Assembly: GCF_004793545.1 (NCBI RefSeq)
Contig: NZ_SRYA01000025.1
Coordinates: forward strand, 1-64,000
Length of the DNA stretch: 64,000 bases
DNA from: Petralouisia muris
GTDB taxonomy: Bacteria > Bacillota > Clostridia > Lachnospirales > Lachnospiraceae
Reading direction: 5' to 3'
Shown in pieces: positions 1 through 9,623 of the stretch. Under the pieces are notes generated by a model that was not told the origin of the DNA, ran no database searches, and was given only the letters and a program-made list of their open reading frames with translations. Numbering within the stretch: the first letter of the stretch is position 1; each line of letters begins with the position of its first letter. Position numbers and translations under genes: made by a program.

Positions 1-34
1 TTCCCCGAAGAGATTTCGGGGAAGTTGGTAATAG

Positions 35-337
35 TGGCTTAATCAGCAGGCACTAAATACCCTGGCAATAGGAAAGCATACCTTTGAAATTTTGTGGACG
101 GACGGTTCAGCAAAGACTGTCTTTACCATCTGTGAGGCAGAAGAAACAGAGGGAAGCCCCACGGAAGAGTATAAATCCCCGAAAACCGGAGATACCATGA
201 AAATGGAGGAGAATCATTCAGGCAATGATAAGGCGCCGAAGGCAGGCGGCAATTTGCTGATATGGCTGTTTGTTTTGCTGCTGGCATTGGCATATAAAGG
301 CAGAAAAAGGATTCTCCTTGAAATTTTTATGCCTTGA
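35..337 (+). pseudogene. C-terminal remnant of a sortase-type cell-surface protein
   Basis: The frame is open from 35 to 337 but is closed upstream by a TAG at 32-34, so only the end of a protein remains. The remaining peptide carries GKHTFEILWTDGSA followed by FTI, a repeat-end signature often found just before the wall anchor of Firmicute surface proteins. Next come a PKTGD motif, a spacer, a second degenerate PKAGG motif, a hydrophobic helix and a GRKR charged tail, the layout of a sortase sorting signal. No credible start codon or ribosome site belongs to it. It is probably a relic of a large surface protein whose body has been lost or lies in another frame to the left. The family reading is moderately sure; the parent protein is unknown. 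Confidence 0.5.
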
Positions 338-346
338 TAGTATACT
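318..346 (+). promoter_or_regulatory. Relic Wadjet promoter (sigma-A type)
   Basis: TTGAAA at 318-323 and TATACT at 341-346 are separated by exactly 17 bp. Bases 311-354 match 25511-25554, in front of the intact Wadjet operon, at 38 of 44 positions, including both promoter hexamers. TAGTATACTA around the -10 box is a 10-bp palindrome. The promoter now reads into a jetD fragment and a transposase tail. Confidence 0.65.
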
Positions 347-351
347 AAGGG

Positions 352-436
352 CAGCAAAGGAAAAGGGAAAGTTAAAGCCGGTGAGAAATGCCGGAACAAA
401 CGGGAAGCGTCCTGCATTGTGCCTTTCTTATTGGGC
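352..436 (+). pseudogene. jetD fragment from a lost second Wadjet locus
   Basis: In one frame this stretch encodes KEKGKLKPVRNAGTNGKR followed by PALCLSYW. It aligns with GRLKPVKKAGTNGKKPALFL in the intact JetD at 25803-26789, around its residues 31-58. The fragment lacks the start of jetD and everything after about residue 58. It joins directly to the relic promoter on the left and to a transposase tail on the right, near 436. The conserved glycine-lysine string and the preserved promoter make chance similarity unlikely. It is non-functional. Confidence 0.6.
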
Positions 437-664
437 TATAACATCCTACGGATGATCGGACAGGAAAGTATCGGCAGGAGAGGGACAGCCGCTAAGCATA
501 AGGTCAGACGCAGAAGGTTGCGCACAGTGATCAGTAACATGATCATGATGGCAGGCCACGTTACAGAACATGCCAGGCAGGCGCTGTTAGGCCTTGGCCG
601 GAGTAATACATGGCGTTATGCTTTTGCTGAGGTGTATGCTGCATTTGCAGATTTTCGGTTATAA
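437..664 (+). pseudogene. C-terminal remnant of an IS1380-like transposase
   Basis: The reading frame encodes YNILRMIGQESIG, then RRRRLRTVISNMIMMAGHV, then HARQALLGLGRSNTW and a VYAAF segment, and ends in TAA at 664. This is the pattern of the last 75 or so residues of IS1380-family DDE transposases: a tyrosine-asparagine helix, a basic RRRxRTVI stretch, a GGHVxxH-like stretch, and a tryptophan-containing end. The DDE catalytic part is absent, so it cannot move by itself. It adjoins the jetD fragment, so insertion or later deletion of this element probably helped destroy that locus. The family call rests on motif memory only. Confidence 0.5.
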
Positions 665-882
665 ATGTCATCCAGCAGCTTTCCTCTTATGAGTCCAAGG
701 GGAAAGTATGCCCATAGGAAGGAATTTCTGATGTTCTTAACTGTCATTAGGCTCCAAAAGCAATCCAAATAAATTAAATTGTCGCCCTCGAAGGATGATT
801 TATTAACAGTAGGCCAATCCAATTTTAGATTGGCATTATAAAACAACTAACTTCACGGATTCAGGATTAATAAAATGCGAAG
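665..882. other. Intergenic stretch between transposase relic and hamA
   Basis: No gene is visible in these 218 bases. A small hairpin is formed by GCCAATC at 813-819 and GATTGGC at 828-834 with an 8-nt loop. No convincing promoter with both boxes was found, although the hamA promoter should lie here. The left part may hold the outer end of the lost insertion sequence, but no terminal inverted repeat could be matched. Confidence 0.4.
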
Positions 883-1701
883 GTGAAAAAAGTGGCAATA
901 CCAAAGGGGAAGAACGAATATAAAATTAGCAGTAACAGCATTGTTGCATTTGGCATTTCTCATTCAAAAAAGGAGATGGAATTGTCACTTTGTACAGATG
1001 TGTATGATAAGCTGTATGATATGAAAGAAAATATGGATTTAGTAAACAGCTTACAGGATACAGGATTCGATAGAATGCTGATCATGGAGAAAATCTTTCC
1101 GCAGGATAAAAAGGAAAGTTGGGAAATTGGGGAGGCATACGCGCAATCATATGCAGAAAGTAATTTGTCTGCAATTATTCCTTGGGGCATAACAAGGGAT
1201 ATTAAGAAACCAGGCTCCAGTTTGCCAGGTGCAGATATCGTAGGGCTTTACAAACATGAAAGCGGCACATATTTTTTATTTGGGGAAATCAAAACATCAT
1301 CGGACAGAGATTACCCGCCAGGAGTCATGTATGGTGAACATGGTTTCAAGCATCAGCTTGAAGATTTATGCCAGAGAAAAGAGATTACAAATCAATTAGT
1401 AAACTATTTGGCCCACAGATTAAAGAATGATGCGTTATGGCCACAATATGCCGAAGCGTTTAAAAAATATATGAGTTCAGAAGAAGAGGCTGTACATATT
1501 TTAGGTATTTTGATTCGGGATGTTGTTCCATCAGAGGATGATTTAAGGACACGCACAAAGGCTTTAGAAAAATTTGCCGTTGGGAAGAAAACAATTGAAT
1601 TAGTAGGAATTTATGTGCCAGAAGATGAAGTAAGAAACTTTCCACACATTATTCAGGAAGAACATGAGAGGAGGTCTATTTCTAATGTTAAAAAAGAGTG
1701 A
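883..1701 (+). CDS. hamA: HamA-like (DUF1837) nuclease subunit of a Hachiman-type defence system
   Basis: This 272-residue protein resembles the DUF1837/HamA family, the effector partner of a DNA helicase in Hachiman and AbpAB phage defence. A PD-(D/E)XK-type core is visible: GADIVGLY supplies the first acidic residue near residue 117, and FLFGEIKTSSD supplies the E-x-K pair near residues 132-134. The gene ends inside the start of the helicase gene, an overlap of 17 bp, so the two are translationally coupled. The start is uncertain. GTG at 883 is the longest option, and GTG at 892, which has AAGGTG a few bases upstream, is an equally good candidate. In studied Hachiman systems HamA degrades DNA once HamB senses damaged or phage DNA; that role is assumed here from family membership. 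Confidence 0.72.
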   Translation: MKKVAIPKGKNEYKISSNSIVAFGISHSKKEMELSLCTDVYDKLYDMKENMDLVNSLQDTGFDRMLIMEKIFPQDKKESWEIGEAYAQSYAESNLSAIIPWGITRDIKKPGSSLPGADIVGLYKHESGTYFLFGEIKTSSDRDYPPGVMYGEHGFKHQLEDLCQRKEITNQLVNYLAHRLKNDALWPQYAEAFKKYMSSEEEAVHILGILIRDVVPSEDDLRTRTKALEKFAVGKKTIELVGIYVPEDEVRNFPHIIQEEHERRSISNVKKE

Positions 1702-4700
1702 TTTAGATAGATTAGAATCTCATTGGGCCGTTTCGGTAATTCCAGAAAAGGATAGGAAAACATGCTTCCATACGATTGAAAAGATAAAAGTTCAAAAATC
1801 TACAAAACATAGCATAAAATTCAATTTTACACTGCAAAAAGACTGGCAGGAGCATCTGGCAAGAGTTGCATTAGCATATGAAATGCCTGCCATAGAGAAT
1901 ATTTCTGCATTCACTAATTATACAGACGAAAATTGTGATAGGGAACTTTTCTCGGCTTCGGCATGGCGGTGTTTTGATTTGTACAGTGTTATGGATGTCC
2001 CCAAAAATGTTAATGCTAAGATTTTCTTTGTATTGCATATTTGTTCTATGGCATATTGCGGTGAAAGATGGAATGATTTAAAAAAATGGTTTTTAGACAA
2101 TCAGGATACCATTTTGACAGGGATTCAGGAGGAGATAAGTGATACATGGGATCAGAAGTTATTAAAATCTATTTTTAGATGCTGGCTCAAATTATTTGTA
2201 AAAAAAGATTGGGATGATTTATCACAGATCGGAAAAGAAATTATTAACCTTCGCCAGTCTCAGCAAATTTATGAGGAGAAATATTTAACTGAATCAAAGG
2301 ATAGCCAACAAAGTGCATTCCTTTTAATAGCTTTGTATCACTTATCAAAAAGTACGGAACTTCTTGCCACATATATGATGCAAGGGGAACCAGCAACAAT
2401 TCATGGACAATTAGATAAGCATTATGAAAATTCAATTGAAGCAGCAGTATGTGCGAATGACACAGAATTTGAAACAATATTGAGATGGCTTTATTGTGCT
2501 TCAAATTATATGGTAGACGGTTCTGTTTGGTGGATAGCAAGAGCAATCAACTCCAGAACTACGGATTTTGTAAAATATGTAACAAAAAATAGAGGCCTTT
2601 TTGAAATGCTTCCACCTCAGAAGGCTGCGATCAGAGAGCAGGGCTTATTGGATCAGGCATCAACAGCCATTGCTGTTGAAATGCCTACGTCAGGCGGAAA
2701 AACACTGCTGGCCGAATTCAAGCTTCTCCAAGCATTGAATCAATTTGACCAAGAAAAAGGATGGGTTGCATATGTAGCGCCAACAAAAGCGCTTGTATCT
2801 CAAATCACGCGCAGGCTAAGGAAAGATTTTAATGAAAGAATACGGGTTGAACAGTTATCGGCAGCGATTGAGATAGATGCTTATGAAAGTGAATTATTGG
2901 AAAATGGCGACAGAAGTTTTGATGTAATAGTATCCACGCCAGAAAAATTAAACCTGGTTATTAAAAATAGTAAAGTATCAAGACCACTGGCTCTGGTCAT
3001 TATGGATGAGGCTCATAATATTGAGGACCATGAAAGAGGGCTTAGGATAGAATTGTTATTGGCTGCGATAAAAATGGATTACCCGACATCGAATTTTCTT
3101 TTATTAATGCCTTATGTTGAAAATGCAGAGGTATTGGCGAAATGGTTGGCGAATGATGTTGCATCTGGAAAAAGCATTAGTATTGGCAGTACGCCTTGGA
3201 AACCAAGCGAGAGAGTAGTCGGCGTTTATGAAAAAACATCCTGTAAAGGGCGCGGAAATTGGTGCTTGGAATTTGATTCATTGATAACAATGTCAGATTC
3301 CATACATTTTTCGGGAAAATACCAGGTGAATGGAGAACATCACTTCGGAAAAGCATTTTCCAAAGTAAGTTCAACTGATATGACAGCAGCGATGGCAAAA
3401 GAGTTATCTGTGATGGGTACCTGCCTTGCAATTGCACGTACTACGGATTATTCTTGGAATATGGCAAGAAATATTGCAAGCGAAATGGAGAAGTTGCCCG
3501 AAAACTATAAAGGGTTAGAAAATATTCGTTTAGTGCAAAAATATTTGGCAGATGAAATGGGGGAAGAATTTGAACTTATCCACATGCTGAATAAAGGGAT
3601 TGGGGTGCATAATGCCAGCTTAATGGATGAAGTTAAGGAATTAATGGAATGGCTTGCAGAAGAAAACTGCTTAAAGGTATTGTGTGCTACCACAACCATT
3701 GCACAGGGGATTAATTTTCCAGTATCATCTGTATGTATACAAAGTATTTCTTTGAGTGGACCAGGATATAGTACAGATATGACTCCCAGAGAATTTTGGA
3801 ATTTAGCCGGAAGAGCAGGAAGAATTGGACAAAACAGTTTAGGAATGGTAGGCATAGCATGTAATAAAGACAATAGAGAACATATTACACAATTCGTAAG
3901 CGCTAAAACAGGAAACTTAATATCCAGATTGGTCACAATGCTGGATGATATAGAGAAGCAAGGAAAGCTGTACGAATTAGACAAAGTGATTTACTCTGAT
4001 CAATGGACAGATTTTCGTTGTTATATTGCCCATTTATGCAATGAAAAAGATAAATTAGATGATATTCTGGCAGATATGGAACAATTATTAAGAAATACAT
4101 TAGGATATAATGCCGTAAAATCTGAACCAAATGGAATGATAAAATCAAAGAGGCTTTTGGAAACGGCCAAAGGATATGCATCAAAATTACTTAATCATCC
4201 GCAATTAAGCAAACTATCGGATCAAACAGGGTTTTCTCCAGAAGGAATACAAAAAGCTTTTAGTGGAATGAGACAGCTGAACCAAAAATTATCTGTGGAT
4301 TCGTTTCATGCGAAAAGTATTTTTGGTGGGAATAATCTGCTTGCAGAATTGTATGGCGTTATGCTAAAGGTTCCTGAATTGAAGCAATTAGAAGAAATTG
4401 CGGGGGAAGGTGAAAAACACAGAAATATTGCTGAAATTACTACAGATTGGGTTACCGGGAAATCTCTTGCAGAGATTGCAAAAGCTTATTTTTCGGAGGA
4501 CGATGACACGAAAAATTTGATGCGGGCATGTAAAGCAATTAATAAACAAATTGCAAATTGCGGAACATGGGGACTTTCAGCAATAACAAAATTATCCGGG
4601 ATAAATTTTGAAGAATTGAGTGAGGATGAGAAAAAAGAAATTGATATGATTCCTGCCATGATATATCATGGCGTAAATACTCCGGAAGCTGTTTTGATGC

Positions 4701-4900
4701 GAATGAATTATGTACCAAGAAGTATTTCGGGTAATCTCGGAAACGAATATAAAAAAGTTGCAAAAGATTTTACAACAGCTGAAGCGAAAAAATTTTTATG
4801 TTCCTTAAACGAGGACGATTGGGAGAAGGCGAAAAAGGCCAACTCTCATATGACAGGAAAGGAATATATGTGTATTTGGAAATTATTTTCTGGAATGTAA
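1685..4900 (+). CDS. hamB: HamB-like SF2 DEAD/DEAH-box helicase of a Hachiman-type system
   Basis: This 1071-residue superfamily-2 helicase shows PTSGGKT (Walker A, about residue 332), an APTKALV motif, STPEKL, the DEAH box in IMDEAHNIED (about residue 439), a TTTIAQGINFP motif and the arginine-finger motif AGRAGRIGQ (about residue 709). About 330 N-terminal residues precede the motor and 350 follow it, as expected for HamB and related Ski2-like helicases. The start at 1685 is preferred over ATG 1664 because AGGAGG lies ten bases upstream of it, inside the hamA end. The overlap with hamA and the lack of other partners point to a two-gene module. Neighbouring relics and mobile-element debris fit a defence-island setting. 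An AbpB-like designation would be equivalent at this level of evidence. Confidence 0.75.
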   Translation: MLKKSDLDRLESHWAVSVIPEKDRKTCFHTIEKIKVQKSTKHSIKFNFTLQKDWQEHLARVALAYEMPAIENISAFTNYTDENCDRELFSASAWRCFDLYSVMDVPKNVNAKIFFVLHICSMAYCGERWNDLKKWFLDNQDTILTGIQEEISDTWDQKLLKSIFRCWLKLFVKKDWDDLSQIGKEIINLRQSQQIYEEKYLTESKDSQQSAFLLIALYHLSKSTELLATYMMQGEPATIHGQLDKHYENSIEAAVCANDTEFETILRWLYCASNYMVDGSVWWIARAINSRTTDFVKYVTKNRGLFEMLPPQKAAIREQGLLDQASTAIAVEMPTSGGKTLLAEFKLLQALNQFDQEKGWVAYVAPTKALVSQITRRLRKDFNERIRVEQLSAAIEIDAYESELLENGDRSFDVIVSTPEKLNLVIKNSKVSRPLALVIMDEAHNIEDHERGLRIELLLAAIKMDYPTSNFLLLMPYVENAEVLAKWLANDVASGKSISIGSTPWKPSERVVGVYEKTSCKGRGNWCLEFDSLITMSDSIHFSGKYQVNGEHHFGKAFSKVSSTDMTAAMAKELSVMGTCLAIARTTDYSWNMARNIASEMEKLPENYKGLENIRLVQKYLADEMGEEFELIHMLNKGIGVHNASLMDEVKELMEWLAEENCLKVLCATTTIAQGINFPVSSVCIQSISLSGPGYSTDMTPREFWNLAGRAGRIGQNSLGMVGIACNKDNREHITQFVSAKTGNLISRLVTMLDDIEKQGKLYELDKVIYSDQWTDFRCYIAHLCNEKDKLDDILADMEQLLRNTLGYNAVKSEPNGMIKSKRLLETAKGYASKLLNHPQLSKLSDQTGFSPEGIQKAFSGMRQLNQKLSVDSFHAKSIFGGNNLLAELYGVMLKVPELKQLEEIAGEGEKHRNIAEITTDWVTGKSLAEIAKAYFSEDDDTKNLMRACKAINKQIANCGTWGLSAITKLSGINFEELSEDEKKEIDMIPAMIYHGVNTPEAVLMRMNYVPRSISGNLGNEYKKVAKDFTTAEAKKFLCSLNEDDWEKAKKANSHMTGKEYMCIWKLFSGM

Positions 4901-4955
4901 GAAAGATAGGAAGGACGATGTAAAAACCAAAAGTATAGAAAAGGAACGATCGAAA

Positions 4956-6342
4956 ATGAGAAAAAGCCCCCAAAGGACTAAATCAAAAATCAAATATCTC
5001 CTTCTGTGTAACGGCACCCTTCTGATCGTTTTTCTGGTTCTTCTGGGAACTTTGTTTCTATCGAAAAACAATCACACTCAGAAACGGGAACAAAGCGAAA
5101 CATCTTCCAGGACTCAAAATGATAAAAAGAATGATCAACGCCAAGAATCAGAAGAAAATAATTTATCTGCTAAAGAACCCGGTCAAAACGAATCACAGCC
5201 AGGCCCAGACATACCTTTGAATAATCAGGAAAGCAACAAAGCTCTGTTACAACAGCAGGTTCCCGAAAACAGCGAGGCAATCTTGCAGCAGCAAATCCAG
5301 GACAAAATCGCTTCCATGACGGTAGAAGAGAAAGCCGCCCAGCTTTTTATTATCACTCCGGAAGCTCTGACGGGCCTTCCTTCCGTGACAAAAGCAGGTG
5401 AAGACACGAGAACTGCCCTCAGCAAATATCCGGTAGGCGGCCTGATTTTCTTTGAAAGCAATATCCAGTCCAGGCAGCAGATGACAGAGATGTTGAAAAA
5501 GCAGCAGGAATACAGCAGGGAGCGCATTGGCTTACCTCTGTTTTTGTCAGTGGATGAAGAAGGCGGGCAGGTGACAAGAATTGCGTCTGTTTTAGGAAGC
5601 GAAGTGGAGATTTTCCCTGATATTTCAGAGATTGGCGCCGCCCAGGATGCAAGCCGGGCTTTTCAACTGGGAGACGCCATTGGGGAATATTTAGGCGGCA
5701 TGGGCTTTAACCTGGATTTTGCCCCTGTGGCGGATGTGCTGACCAATCCTGATAATACTGTGGTAAAGCGGCGTTCTTATGGAAGCAGCCCTCAGAATGT
5801 TTCTGAAATGGTGAAAAGCAATCTGGAAGGTCTGCAAAGCCACCAAATATATGGCTGTATCAAGCATTTTCCCGGACATGGAGCCACCGAGGGAGATACC
5901 CACCAGGGATACGCCTATACCGAGAAAAGCTGGGAAGAATTGAAAAGCAATGATATCGTTCCATTTCAGGACAGCATTGAATGGGGCGTAAAATTTGTTA
6001 TGGTGGGCCATATTTCTTTGCCTCAGGTAACTGGGAATGACACCCCTGCTTCCCTGTCCTCGTATGTGATAGGGCGTTTGCTGCGGGAAGAACTGGGCTA
6101 TGACGGCATTGTGCTGACGGATGCTTTGAACATGAAGGCGGTTACCGATCAGTACGATTCATCCCAGGCGGCAGTGAAAGCAATTCTGGCCGGAAATGAT
6201 ATGATTCTGATGCCGAAGGATTTCCAAAGCGCATACCAGGGAATCCTTGAGGCGATAGAAAACGGCGTTATTTCCCAGGAACGTCTGGATGAATCATTAC
6301 GAAGAATCCTGGAATTGAAGATGTGCCAACAAGGAGGTTCCC

Positions 6343-6350
<8 letters not shown>
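4956..6350 (+). CDS. Membrane-anchored beta-N-acetylhexosaminidase-like GH3 (NagZ-type)
   Basis: This 464-residue protein has an N-terminal membrane anchor or uncleaved signal (residues 13-35). A hydrophilic, Q/E/N-rich linker runs to about residue 112 and is followed by a single GH3 TIM-barrel domain. The NagZ fingerprint KHFPGHGATEGDTH lies near residue 302; its Asp-His pair is the acid/base dyad of GH3 hexosaminidases. The nucleophile is the aspartate of VLTDALNMKAV near residue 388. Family members release N-acetylglucosamine from peptidoglycan fragments or chitooligosaccharides; the anchor places this one outside the membrane. AAGGAA nine bases upstream supports the start. It follows hamB by 55 bp but looks functionally unrelated, and overlaps the next gene by 8 bp. 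Confidence 0.85.
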
Positions 6351-7764
<1,414 letters not shown>

Positions 7765-7803
7765 CAAACCACCTCGCTGTCTGAAAAATATGAATGGATG
7801 CTA

Positions 7804-7858
7804 TATCGTGCTTCGATAATCTTAAGGTAAGTATAGCGCTGCGATTTAGAACAGTCAA
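7804..7858 (-). promoter_or_regulatory. padR promoter with candidate autorepression operator
   Basis: On the minus strand TTGACT (7858-7853) and TATACT (7835-7830) are separated by 17 bp. Just downstream of the expected start site lies TATCG-TGCTT-CGATA at 7804-7818, an inverted repeat with perfect 5-bp arms. This position fits an operator bound by PadR itself. Promoter boxes are seen directly; the operator role is inferred. Confidence 0.7.
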
Positions 7859-7896
7859 GAAGTTATAAAAAAATATTTCCTTGGGTTTATGAGCGA

Positions 7897-7925
7897 TTGA
7901 CCTTTTTTCAACTTATTAGTATAAT
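7897..7925 (+). promoter_or_regulatory. Promoter of the sce7726-like gene
   Basis: TTGACC at 7897-7902 and a consensus TATAAT at 7920-7925 are separated by 17 bp, with the gene start 69 bp further on. This is one of the best sigma-A matches in the window. Confidence 0.75.
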
Positions 7926-7993
7926 GATAACAAGCAACGGAAAATGTATAAATACTGTTTTTTAAAAGGTACTTTGTAAATGGGGAAAGATAA

Positions 7994-8596
7994 ATGCTGT
8001 ACGATAAAGATATCCGGGAACCGCTGTTTGATTACCTGGAAGAGCAATATGGGAAAATCAGAATTATAGAAGAAAAGCAGATGGGAAGAAGCAGGGCGGA
8101 TGTGGTGATGGTGCTGCCCAAAGCCCTCTGCGGACTGGAAATTAAAAGTGATGCAGACACTTACGCCCGGCTGAGCCGGCAGGTGCGGGATTACAACCAG
8201 TATTTTGACTATAACTATATTGTGGTGGGTACGAAACATGCCCATCACGTGGAGGAGCATGTTCCCGATTGGTGGGGCATTCTTACGGTGGAATCAGAGG
8301 AAGGCAAACCGGATTTTTACCTGCTGCGGCAAGCGCGGGAGAATCCCAAGGTAAATTGGAAACGCAAATTAGGCCTTTTGTGGCGTCCGGAGCTCGTACA
8401 TATCCAGGAGCGGAATCAGCTGCCTCGTTACAGGCAGAAAAGTAAGGATTTTGTGATAGATAAAATATTGCTGAAGGTGCCAAGGGAGCGTTTGTATGGG
8501 CAGATCAGCGATGAATTGTTTGAACGGGATTATACAGTGATAGAAAAGGATATCAGAGCCTATAAAAAGGAAGCGTTGTTAAAGCGGTTAAAGTGA
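7994..8596 (+). CDS. sce7726-like protein with PD-(D/E)XK-type core
   Basis: This 200-residue protein begins with DIREPLFDYLEEQYG and carries RADVVMVLPKALCGLEIKSD near residues 35-53. The D, E-x-K arrangement followed by YARLSRQVRDYNQYFDYNY resembles the uncharacterised sce7726 family and PD-(D/E)XK nuclease-like folds. No helicase or methylase partner is adjacent. It has its own strong promoter and precedes the AraC regulator by 71 bp. Family assignment is from motif memory, and nuclease activity is only a possibility. Confidence 0.65.
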   Translation: MLYDKDIREPLFDYLEEQYGKIRIIEEKQMGRSRADVVMVLPKALCGLEIKSDADTYARLSRQVRDYNQYFDYNYIVVGTKHAHHVEEHVPDWWGILTVESEEGKPDFYLLRQARENPKVNWKRKLGLLWRPELVHIQERNQLPRYRQKSKDFVIDKILLKVPRERLYGQISDELFERDYTVIEKDIRAYKKEALLKRLK

Positions 8597-8667
8597 AAAC
8601 CGCAGGCTTTCTATATGGATGGCCGTGAGAGAAAGACGAAAATTTAAAGAGAAAGCAGGTAAATTCT

Positions 8668-9432
8668 ATGGGTTATCAGGATGAGTGGCTTTTGTTGGAA
8701 GCGGAAGATGATGTAGATGAGATAGAGCACAGACAGCCTACAGAGGAGTTTTTGTTTTATCAGGAAGTATCCAATGGAAATATAAAGGCAGTTCAGGAAA
8801 ACTGCCGGCAGGAACGTTTTTTGGACAGCGAGGGGGTTGGAATCTTATCACGGAATGCGGTGACAAATCTGAAATATCATTTTGTGATAACAACGGCGAT
8901 GATTACTAGGCTGTGCAGGCAGAAGGGCATGGAGCTGGAACAGGCTTTTCGAATGAGTGATTTTTATATTCAGAAGCTGGATGATATTCATACGGTGTGG
9001 GGCGTGCGGGATCTGCATGATGAAATGGTGCTGGATTATACGGAAAAAATGCGCAAGCTCCGCCGCAGCGATACGAATTCCAAGCATATTAACGCCTGTA
9101 AGGAATACATCTATTCCCATATTAAGGAGCGTATTACCATTGAAGATTTGTCAGACGAGCTGGGGGTATCTGCCAGTTATTTGTCACGGCTTTTCAAAAA
9201 GGAAACGGGAGACTCTGTCAGCGCTTATATCCGCATACAGAAAATAGAGAAGGCCAAGAACCTGCTTCGCTACAGTGATTATTCCATTATTGATATTGCA
9301 AACCGTCTGTCTTTTTCTTCCCAGAGCCATTTTATTCAGCAGTTTCGGGAGAGCACAGGCGTCACTCCTAAGAAGTACCGGGATAACAATTATATGGCCC
9401 AGTGGGAGATTGAGACAGAGGAAAATCCATGA
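8668..9432 (+). CDS. AraC family transcriptional regulator
   Basis: This 254-residue protein has an N-terminal region without a recognisable sugar-binding cupin. Its C-terminal AraC domain (about residues 150-250) has two helix-turn-helix units: TIEDLSDELGVSASYLSRLF and SIIDIANRLSFSSQSHFIQQF, ending in TGVTPKKYR. The position next to the GH94/ABC/GH3 locus makes it the likely activator of that sugar system, but this is inference. It converges on the GH94 gene across a long imperfect hairpin at 9464-9529. Confidence 0.85.
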   Translation: MGYQDEWLLLEAEDDVDEIEHRQPTEEFLFYQEVSNGNIKAVQENCRQERFLDSEGVGILSRNAVTNLKYHFVITTAMITRLCRQKGMELEQAFRMSDFYIQKLDDIHTVWGVRDLHDEMVLDYTEKMRKLRRSDTNSKHINACKEYIYSHIKERITIEDLSDELGVSASYLSRLFKKETGDSVSAYIRIQKIEKAKNLLRYSDYSIIDIANRLSFSSQSHFIQQFRESTGVTPKKYRDNNYMAQWEIETEENP

Positions 9433-9463
9433 CGAGAATATAGAGTGAGCCATTAATGGTACA

Positions 9464-9529
9464 GCGGAGGCTGCGGCAGAAAGGAAATACCATGTCAGTA
9501 TTTATCCTCTTTCCTGCGGCAGCCTCCGC
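9464..9529. terminator. Bidirectional terminator-like hairpin between araC-type gene and GH94
   Basis: GCGGAGGCTGCGGCAG (9464-9479) pairs with CTGCGGCAGCCTCCGC (9514-9529) with one internal mismatch. It lies between two convergent genes. There is no clear T-run on either side, so efficiency is uncertain. The rest of 9433-9623 shows no gene. Confidence 0.6.
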
Positions 9530-9623
9530 CGGCTTCCGTTTCACCACGGCTTTCTTATGGAATGCCGCTGGTTCCAGCTTATTTGTAATTTTCAGCAGTC
9601 AATCTATTTCATTCTCAGCTTTT

